This document shows, piece after piece, positions 6,782-11,872 of a stretch of DNA of 11,872 bases. Where the stretch lies: positions 1-11,872 of the forward strand of contig JAIRNQ010000128.1 in assembly GCA_031257955.1 (NCBI GenBank), written 5' to 3'. Source of the stretch: Deltaproteobacteria bacterium (GTDB lineage: Bacteria; Desulfobacterota; Desulfarculia; Adiutricales; Adiutricaceae). Position 1 is the stretch's first letter; each line of letters begins with the position of its first letter. The notes below the pieces were generated by a model. It was not told the origin of the DNA, made no database searches, and saw only the letters and a program-made list of their open reading frames with translations. Made by a program: the position numbers and the translations under genes.

Positions 6782-8023
6782 CTACCGCCGTGAGGCCCGG
6801 TGCCGGGACATGAGCCAAATCGCCGTTTCTTTGGGTTTAGTTAAAAGAAGCTCCCGCTGGGCGTAAAGAGGCACCATCCTGGCGATCAAGTAACGGAAGA
6901 CCCCTGGGTGGATCGATTTAAGTCCCACCGCCTCCAGGCCGGCCAGGGTGTCGCCCCGTAAAACTATTTTAATGGCGTAGCCTGGCCCCTCGTCGGACAA
7001 GGCCAGAGAGTCCGGCACTTGGCTTTCGTCGGTTTGGCCGAGGCTAAACAGGTCGAGATTAAAAAGGCGCAAATAATTGCCCGGTATCCATCCCCCATAG
7101 GTTTCCGCTTCTCCGGCCATGTTCCTGCCGGCGATTCGGCCTTGACTGGCCGCCTCTGGGGAGATGGGGCAGGTCCCCCGGCGCTGGCCCGTGTAATCCG
7201 GGGCGGCGGCCACGTCGCCGGCGGCGTAGACGTCATCGGTGACTTTGAGGTGGGAATCCACCAGTAGGGCGCCGTCTACCTTGGGGAAATCTCCCAGGGG
7301 GCTGGGTTCCACCCCGGTGGCGACTATCAGGGCGTCGGCCTTGACGGTACGGCCATCGGTAAGGATAGCGTCATAATAGTTACCCTTTTTTTCGGCGCCG
7401 GCCAGGCCGACGCCCGACTCGATGGTCACCCCATGGCCTGAAAAGGCGTCGGTCAGAAGGTTTCCGATAGTTTCGCTAAAATAGCGTCTAAGCAGACGGC
7501 TTCTGACGGCCAGGGTCACCCGACAACCGGCCGCCGAGAGTTTTTCGGCCAATTCCGTGGCTACCAAGCCACCGCCATTTATGAGGAACCCGGCGCCAGT
7601 TTTGACCCTCCCGGCGATTCGTCCGTAGTCGGCAAAAGTACGAAAACCCTTGCCGCTTTCCGAGGCCGGGTCTAGGCTGGCGCTTTTGGCCGGCGTCGCT
7701 CCGGTGGCTATGAGGAGGCGGTCGTAGCTTTCCCGGGTCCCGTCGGTAAACGCGACCTGTTTGGCTGGGGCGTCCACGGCGATAACCTCTCGGCCGCCCA
7801 TAAACTCGGCCTTAAGTTCCGTTAAAAGGTTTTGGCCCTTTTGGAACAGCGCTTCATTGGTCAGCTCGCCGTTTAGCAGATATGGTAAGGCCACGGGGGA
7901 ATAGGGTGGTTCCTTTTCGCGGCTGATGAGGATCAAATCGCCTTCCCGGTCGATGTCCCTAATGGCTTTGGCGGCGGCCTGGGCGGCCGGGCCCGCGCCC
8001 ACGATCACGTATTTCGTCGGCAT
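6782..8023 (-). CDS. FAD-dependent pyridine nucleotide oxidoreductase, probable NAD(P)-linking subunit of the 2-oxoacid oxidoreductase
   Basis: A 413-residue flavoprotein of the two-dinucleotide-fold family (NADH oxidase, nitrite reductase and rubredoxin reductase type). The FAD fold starts at YVIVGAGPAA (5-14). LLIATGATP (103-111) and VYAAGDVAA (265-273) are the other FAD signatures. The nucleotide fold is GFLINGGGLVATE (145-157). There is no redox-active CxxxxC near the N-terminus, so it is not a disulfide reductase. After the second strand the usual Glu is replaced by Val173, followed by Arg174 and Arg180, which matches the Val-Arg...Arg pattern of NADPH-specific glutathione reductase. The gene lies between the alpha and beta subunit genes, like padH (epsilon subunit) of phenylglyoxylate:NAD+ oxidoreductase. 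It probably passes electrons between the iron-sulfur chain and NADP(H). The ATG at 8023 has AAAGGA 9 nt upstream, 15 nt after the alpha gene. The assignment as a stable subunit is inference from gene order. Confidence 0.87.
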   Translation of the reverse strand: MPTKYVIVGAGPAAQAAAKAIRDIDREGDLILISREKEPPYSPVALPYLLNGELTNEALFQKGQNLLTELKAEFMGGREVIAVDAPAKQVAFTDGTRESYDRLLIATGATPAKSASLDPASESGKGFRTFADYGRIAGRVKTGAGFLINGGGLVATELAEKLSAAGCRVTLAVRSRLLRRYFSETIGNLLTDAFSGHGVTIESGVGLAGAEKKGNYYDAILTDGRTVKADALIVATGVEPSPLGDFPKVDGALLVDSHLKVTDDVYAAGDVAAAPDYTGQRRGTCPISPEAASQGRIAGRNMAGEAETYGGWIPGNYLRLFNLDLFSLGQTDESQVPDSLALSDEGPGYAIKIVLRGDTLAGLEAVGLKSIHPGVFRYLIARMVPLYAQRELLLTKPKETAIWLMSRHRASRR

Positions 8024-8038
8024 CGTTGCGAATCCTTT

Positions 8039-9214
8039 CTATTCCCAGATGAGCCAGTTGGTTTCTTTGACGGTTTGGCCGTCGGCCGCGGCCATGGTAA
8101 TGGCCAAGGCCTTTTCCAGATGGTCGGCGGTAATGTCGAGACTGGATAAGCCATCGATGAAATCGACCATTTTCGGGGGATTGGTGACGTCGGGCAGGAC
8201 AGCCCTGGCTTCCTGGAACAGGTGGCCGCAGTTCCAGCCCAAGCAGATGCTTCGCTCGATTACCGCCACGGCCTTTTTGCCCTCGAGCACCCTGGCCATT
8301 TCCTCCCTCGGGTAGGGCCGGAAAACCCGGAGGCGGGCCAAGCCAATCTTGTGACCCCGGTTCCTGGCCCTGTCAACGATAGTCCTTATGGTTCCTGAAC
8401 AACTGCCGGCGGTCAGGTAAATGATCTCGGCGTCGTCGGCCCGATAAGTATCTATCATCCCGTAACGCCGACCGAATAAGGCCGCGAACTCATCTTCGAC
8501 TTCCCCGTGGATGGCCTTGGCCCCTTCCATGGCCTCCAGGGCCATTTTCCGATAATTGGCGAAATCCATTCCGGCCAGGCTAATGCTAAAGTGGAGGGTC
8601 CGGGGATCGTCCAGTTTGGACCTTATTCTGGCCGAGACGGGGGCCAAGAACTTATCGACGGTGGCTTGGTCGGGAACCTCAACCCGCTCGTACTGATGGG
8701 AGAGGAAAAACCCGTCATAGGCCACTACCACCGGCAGTAACACCCGGGGATCCTCGGAGAGGCGGTAGGCAATTAACACCGAGTCGAGCACTTCCTGGCA
8801 AGTCTCCGGCTCGATTTGGATCCAACCGCCGTCCCGGGCGGTCATGATATCCTGGCGGCTGCCGCCCACTCCCCGTAAAGACGAGGTCTCCCTGGTAACG
8901 TTAACCATGACGGCCGGGACCCGGTTACCGGCGCAGAACATAAAGGGCTCGTTCATGTACGACAAACCCCAGGAGCTGGTGGCCGTAAAAACCCGGCCTC
9001 CGGCCACGGCCGCGCCGGTGATGGCGCTCATGGCCGTGTGTTCCCCCTCGACTTCGATTATTTCGGCGTCGATCAAGCCCTCGGCGTGAAATTTGGCCAG
9101 CTCTTCGGCCAACGGCGTCTGCGGGGTAATGGGGTACATGGCGATTACGTCGGGCCTGGCCAGCCTCACCCCGTGGGCGGCGGCTTTATTTCCGCTTAAT
9201 ACTTTGACGTCCAT
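8039..9214 (-). CDS. 2-oxoacid:acceptor oxidoreductase alpha subunit (PorA/PadG type)
   Basis: This is the catalytic partner of the TPP subunit; together they decarboxylate a 2-oxoacid oxidatively to an acyl-CoA. The 391-residue protein shows the PorA N-terminal domain with MYPITPQTPLAEE (26-38), EVEGEHTAMSAITGAAVAGG (54-73, containing the glutamate expected to contact TPP) and FTATSSWGLSYMNE (76-89). TSSLRGVGGSRQD (110-122) is close to the region that binds substrate in related enzymes. The C-terminal transketolase-like domain includes IYLTAGSCSGTIRTIV (265-280) and RLRVFRPYPREEM (295-307). The ATG at 9214 shares one base with the stop of the gamma-delta gene (TAATG), and GGAGG (9222-9226) is 7 nt upstream, so translation is coupled. 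The length is typical. The substrate (pyruvate, a branched or aromatic oxoacid, phenylglyoxylate) cannot be decided from these motifs. Confidence 0.94.
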   Translation of the reverse strand: MDVKVLSGNKAAAHGVRLARPDVIAMYPITPQTPLAEELAKFHAEGLIDAEIIEVEGEHTAMSAITGAAVAGGRVFTATSSWGLSYMNEPFMFCAGNRVPAVMVNVTRETSSLRGVGGSRQDIMTARDGGWIQIEPETCQEVLDSVLIAYRLSEDPRVLLPVVVAYDGFFLSHQYERVEVPDQATVDKFLAPVSARIRSKLDDPRTLHFSISLAGMDFANYRKMALEAMEGAKAIHGEVEDEFAALFGRRYGMIDTYRADDAEIIYLTAGSCSGTIRTIVDRARNRGHKIGLARLRVFRPYPREEMARVLEGKKAVAVIERSICLGWNCGHLFQEARAVLPDVTNPPKMVDFIDGLSSLDITADHLEKALAITMAAADGQTVKETNWLIWE

Positions 9215-10098
9215 TATTCTTCCTCCAAGACCATGTCAATGGCGCCGGCCGGGCATTCAAAGGCGCAGACCCCGCAGCCCTTGCAATAGGCGTAATCCTG
9301 GAGATAGTGGCCGCTGGGCCTCTCGGTCACGCAGCCCACCGGGCAATAGAGAGCGCAAAGGCCGCACCTCCGGCAGTCGTCCTTGTTGGTGACGGGCCGT
9401 TTGAACCGCCATTCGCCAGTTTTAATTATTTGAACCTTATTGGTACAGTCTGACCAGGAGGACTCAAAAACGGCGGTTTTAGGTTCCAAGCAAGAAGTCT
9501 TCTTAATTTCAAAGAGCGAGACGGCGTCGTCGTCACCGGCTTGGGTATCGAATTTAATGACCTTAGCCTCGTCGTGGCCACGCTTTAAGACGATAAGGTT
9601 TTTCCTGAGCAACTCGCCGGAAAAGTTCTCCTCCACGGCCGGGGTGACGTCCCCTAGGCCAATGAGGCCGGTGACTTTGGCCAAAGCCCCCAGCATGACG
9701 ACGTTGGTGATGTTGGTTCCAGTTTCCCGGTAGGCGATTTCCATGCCGTCGACCAGCCCAATGATCGAGGGCTTAACCCCCATGGCCAGTATCCGGGCGT
9801 GGTCCTTGGCGGCGGCCACGATGACCCCGCCGGTTTTAAAGCCCTCGTAGGTGTCTTTCTTGTCCAAAAGCGTGGGATCGAGGGCCAGAAGCATTTCCGG
9901 CCTGTAGATTTTGGTTTTTTCCCGGATCGGTTGGTCGCCATAGCGAACAAAGGCTTGCACGGCCGAGCCTCGCCTTTCGATGCCGAAAGACGGAAAAACC
10001 GAGGCGTACTTCCCCTGGCGCACGAAGGCGTTGGCCAACATTTCCGCCGCCATGACCGTGCCCTGGCCGCCCCGGCCATGGAGTCTAATTTCTCCCAT
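9214..10098 (-). CDS. Fused gamma-delta subunit of 2-oxoacid oxidoreductase (PorG + PorD ferredoxin)
   Basis: One 294-residue protein joins two subunits that are separate in many 2-oxoacid oxidoreductases. Residues 1 to about 180 are the gamma (PorG) domain, starting with EIRLHGRGGQGTVMAAEML and containing SFGIERRGS (37-45) and TNITNVVMLGAL (128-139). Residues about 205-294 are a PorD-like ferredoxin with GEWRFKRPV (228-236) and two [4Fe-4S] motifs: cysteines 242/245/248/252 and 272/275/278/282. The ferredoxin should carry electrons out of the catalytic core. The start is placed at the ATG at 10098, with AGGGAGG 8 nt upstream and the conserved GRGGQG motif beginning at residue 8. An in-frame codon 36 nt further up has no such site. 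It begins 25 nt after the acyl-CoA synthetase beta gene. Confidence 0.93.
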   Translation of the reverse strand: MGEIRLHGRGGQGTVMAAEMLANAFVRQGKYASVFPSFGIERRGSAVQAFVRYGDQPIREKTKIYRPEMLLALDPTLLDKKDTYEGFKTGGVIVAAAKDHARILAMGVKPSIIGLVDGMEIAYRETGTNITNVVMLGALAKVTGLIGLGDVTPAVEENFSGELLRKNLIVLKRGHDEAKVIKFDTQAGDDDAVSLFEIKKTSCLEPKTAVFESSWSDCTNKVQIIKTGEWRFKRPVTNKDDCRRCGLCALYCPVGCVTERPSGHYLQDYAYCKGCGVCAFECPAGAIDMVLEEE

Positions 10099-10106
10099 AC
10101 GGAAAG

Positions 10107-10113
10107 CCTCCCT
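10107..10113 (-). promoter_or_regulatory. Strong ribosome binding site of the gamma-delta gene
   Basis: AGGGAGG on the minus strand, 8 nt before the ATG at 10098. It fixes the start of the gamma-delta subunit and rules out the longer in-frame reading from 10134. Confidence 0.7.
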
Positions 10114-10123
10114 AATAATTCCG

Positions 10124-10813
10124 TTATTGGCCAACGATCACGCGAACGTCTACCGCCGCGTAGCCTTTGGCATAGCTTACGATTGGGTTTAGGTCTATTT
10201 CTTTGATTTCGTGGTACCGGCAAATAATGTCCCCAACGTTAACCAACAGTTGGCGAAGCGCTTCCAGGTCTCGGGGGCTTTCGCCCCTTACCCCTTTTAA
10301 GATCCGAGACACTTTCGTGGCCTCGATCTGACGGCCCGCCTCGGCTTGGCTTAAAGGGGCCAGCCGAAATTCGACGTCCTTAAAGACTTCCACGTAAACG
10401 CCGCCCAGGCCAAACATGACCACCGGGCCAAACTCGGCGTTTCTAAGGGCGCCGACCACGACTTCCACGCCCTTGGGCATCATTTTTTGTATCAATAGCC
10501 CGTCAATCTGGGCCCCGGGAACCTTGGCCCGAATCTGGCCGGCCATGGCCTGGCAAGCCTTCTCCAGCTCCCTATCGCTTTCGATGCCAACGATCACGCC
10601 GCCGGCTTCGGATTTATGGATTATCTGACGAGACAAAACTTTTAAAACCACCGGGTAGCCCAGCTCCCGGGCGGCAACCAAGGCCCCCGGCGTATCGGCG
10701 GCCGTCCTTGACGGTGGCGTCAGGATGCCGTGGATCGAGCATAATTTTGCCGCTTCCAACTCTGGCAAGAGCTTAACCCCTTCCTTAACCAATCGGCTTA
10801 GCGTATCCTTCAT
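10124..10813 (-). CDS. ADP-forming acyl-CoA synthetase beta subunit (ATP-grasp)
   Basis: This is the nucleotide-binding subunit of acetate/acyl-CoA ligase (ADP-forming), which converts acyl-CoA + ADP + Pi to acid + ATP + CoA. The 229 residues match the length of free-standing archaeal beta subunits. The ATP-grasp fold is evident: ELGYPVVLKVLS (50-61) with the nucleotide lysine, IIHKSEAGGV (64-73) carrying His66, which corresponds to the second phosphorylated histidine of this family, FGLGGVYVEVFKD in the middle, and EIDLNPIV near the C-terminus. The start is the ATG at 10813, overlapping the alpha stop by 4 nt (ATGA), with AAGGAGGG (10824-10831) 10 nt upstream. A longer frame reaches 10930 but would overlap the alpha gene extensively. 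Its place just before the oxidoreductase genes suggests it uses the acyl-CoA they make. Confidence 0.92.
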   Translation of the reverse strand: MKDTLSRLVKEGVKLLPELEAAKLCSIHGILTPPSRTAADTPGALVAARELGYPVVLKVLSRQIIHKSEAGGVIVGIESDRELEKACQAMAGQIRAKVPGAQIDGLLIQKMMPKGVEVVVGALRNAEFGPVVMFGLGGVYVEVFKDVEFRLAPLSQAEAGRQIEATKVSRILKGVRGESPRDLEALRQLLVNVGDIICRYHEIKEIDLNPIVSYAKGYAAVDVRVIVGQ

Positions 10814-11872
10814 CGAAACTCGGCCCTCCTTAAATAACGGCCATAACCGACCATATTGGCCATAACTTTGGCGGCCACGTCGGGCATGTCCATAGCCGGA
10901 AGGCCGCCCGCCTCCAACAGTTTCCAGCACTCGCCCACGTCGGTGCCGGCCATGAGAACCGTCAGCATGGGTTTTCTTTTATCCTCGGGCACCGAGTTGT
11001 AGCCGGCCAGAATGGACTCGGCCTGTTCCCGGTCTTTAAGAAATTTGGGCGGGGTGGTCAAAAATAGCAAAGCGTCGATGCCTTCCTCTTCCATGATTAA
11101 ATTGATGATTTGTTCATGCATAATCGGGGTGACCGAGGCCGTCATATCGATGTACCCGTCTGGGTTACCCACGTTGGCGCTAGCTATAAGGATTTTTCTG
11201 GCCTTTTCTTTAAACTCCTGGCTAAAGTTGGCCAAGCGGGCTTGTCCCGTGGCGATCAGGGTATCGACGCATATTGTGCTTGGGCCGCCAACGACGGTCA
11301 AAAGACAGACCCGATCGCCTTTAGGAACGGGCAATTTGTCAAACACGCGACTGGTGTGGTAAAACTCGGCCACGCTGTCGGCCCTGATTACTCCTGCCTG
11401 TCGAAAAGCGCCGTCATAAATGATATCGTCCCCGGCCACCGAGGCCGTGTGGGACAAGGCCACCCGAGATCCTACGTCACTCTTTCCAGCCTTAATGACG
11501 GTTATGGGTTTTTTCCTGGTAACCTCCGAGGCCGTTTCGATAAGAGCCCTGGCCCTGGTGGTGCCCTCCAAATACATGGCAATGCTTTTGGTTTTTTCGT
11601 CCTGGCCAAGAAAAGCCAAGACTTCGGTGACGTCGACGTCGGCCATGTTACCCAAAGTCACGAATTTATTGAGGCCCAAAAGTCCCAATTCACTTGCCCA
11701 ACGCAGACATGACGTGGCGAAAGCCCCGCTTTGGCTGACGATGCTCAAGCCGCCTTTGGAAGTTACGGGAGGCAAGCTAAAGCTTGTGTTTACGCCGTTA
11801 TAAAAATCGGCTATGCCTTGGCAGTTGGGACCTATGACCCTGACCCCTACTTCCGTCATGGTCCCGATAACC
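10810..11872 (-). CDS. ADP-forming acyl-CoA synthetase alpha subunit (5' end outside window)
   Basis: This is the CoA-binding and ligase subunit that pairs with the beta subunit encoded next. The visible 353 residues begin inside the CoA-binding domain, at VIGTMTEVGVRVIGPNCQG; the frame is open to the window edge. Roughly 105-110 N-terminal residues are missing compared with the usual length of about 460. The succinyl-CoA-ligase-like domain shows GGLSIVSQSGAFAT and FVTLGNMADVD. KAGKSDVGSRVALSHTASVA contains the catalytic His that is phosphorylated during turnover (codon 11449-11451). A second flavodoxin-like domain contains LTVVGGPSTICVD. Alpha and beta are separate genes, as in Pyrococcus, whereas many bacteria fuse them. 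In the oxidoreductase context the likely direction is acyl-CoA to acid with ATP gain. The internal ATG at 11859 is not the true start. Confidence 0.92.
   Translation of the reverse strand, partial: VIGTMTEVGVRVIGPNCQGIADFYNGVNTSFSLPPVTSKGGLSIVSQSGAFATSCLRWASELGLLGLNKFVTLGNMADVDVTEVLAFLGQDEKTKSIAMYLEGTTRARALIETASEVTRKKPITVIKAGKSDVGSRVALSHTASVAGDDIIYDGAFRQAGVIRADSVAEFYHTSRVFDKLPVPKGDRVCLLTVVGGPSTICVDTLIATGQARLANFSQEFKEKARKILIASANVGNPDGYIDMTASVTPIMHEQIINLIMEEEGIDALLFLTTPPKFLKDREQAESILAGYNSVPEDKRKPMLTVLMAGTDVGECWKLLEAGGLPAMDMPDVAAKVMANMVGYGRYLRRAEFR

Noticed and set aside
6717..6818. N-terminal extension of the beta subunit by 34 residues
   Set aside because: It would start at a TTG inside the FAD gene and adds Ala/Pro/Arg-rich sequence without motifs. 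The ATG at 6716 gives a sensible protein.
9654..10223. Long alternative minus-strand frame overlapping the gamma-delta gene
   Set aside because: The translation is rich in Arg, Pro, Ser and Trp with no recognisable motif. The other frame has clear PorG motifs and a strong ribosome site, so this is a high-GC shadow frame.
10814..10930. N-terminal extension of the synthetase beta subunit
   Set aside because: It would overlap the alpha gene by about 120 nt and adds Gly/Arg-rich sequence. The ATG at 10813 has AAGGAGGG upstream and the classic 4-nt overlap.
5430..11872. Calling the locus a standard pyruvate:ferredoxin oxidoreductase
   Set aside because: The FAD subunit between alpha and beta, and the four-cluster module on beta, do not fit the simple enzyme. 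Substrate specificity is left open.
1..11872. CRISPR arrays, tRNA/rRNA genes, insertion sequences, prophage or toxin-antitoxin genes
   Set aside because: I looked for repeated spacers, cloverleaf-like segments, transposase motifs and small paired genes and saw none. The window is ordinary-looking metabolic DNA with unusual gene combinations.

Overview
The window is a densely packed, single-direction stretch: every convincing gene is on the minus strand, so transcription runs from position 11872 towards position 1. The gene content points to a strictly anaerobic, Gram-negative bacterium: a ferredoxin-type 2-oxoacid oxidoreductase full of [4Fe-4S] sites, an ADP-forming acyl-CoA synthetase, and a periplasmic TAXI/TRAP uptake system. 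Coding DNA is GC-rich with mostly good Shine-Dalgarno sites, and the longer gaps are AT-rich. A Desulfobacterota (deltaproteobacterial) or Synergistota-like host would fit, but the sequence contains no phylogenetic marker and this is a guess.

Region A (11872-5430) reads as one operon. It holds the two subunits of an ADP-forming acyl-CoA synthetase (alpha, cut by the window edge, then beta, with a 4-nt overlap). A complete CoA-dependent 2-oxoacid oxidoreductase follows: a fused gamma-delta subunit, the alpha subunit, an FAD/pyridine-nucleotide subunit, and a beta subunit that carries its own four-cluster ferredoxin domain. The order gamma, delta, alpha, FAD subunit, beta is the one I recall for phenylglyoxylate:NAD+ oxidoreductase (padEFGHI) of Azoarcus. 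The enzyme is therefore better read as a pyridine-nucleotide-linked 2-oxoacid oxidoreductase than as a plain pyruvate:ferredoxin oxidoreductase. The FAD subunit carries a glutathione-reductase-like Val-Arg...Arg pattern that suggests NADP(H).

Region B (5429-5123) is an AT-rich 307-nt gap. It has a perfect TATAAT box, inverted repeats and a leader hairpin, so it probably holds the promoter of the next unit.

Region C (5122-52) is a second unit. It encodes a TAXI-type TRAP solute-binding protein, a DUF1932 beta-hydroxyacid-dehydrogenase-like oxidoreductase, a fused 4TM/12TM TRAP permease, and an Ldh_2-family (malate/L-lactate/sulfolactate dehydrogenase type) 2-hydroxyacid dehydrogenase. Strong inverted repeats lie in the 124-nt gap after the binding-protein gene.

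A coherent inferred scheme is: a hydroxy- or oxo-acid is imported by the TAXI/TRAP system; the Ldh_2 enzyme oxidises a 2-hydroxyacid to a 2-oxoacid; the oxidoreductase decarboxylates this to an acyl-CoA with reduction of ferredoxin and/or NADP+; and the ADP-forming synthetase recovers ATP and releases the free acid. The substrate cannot be read from the sequence, and whether regions A and C share one substrate is inference from adjacency.
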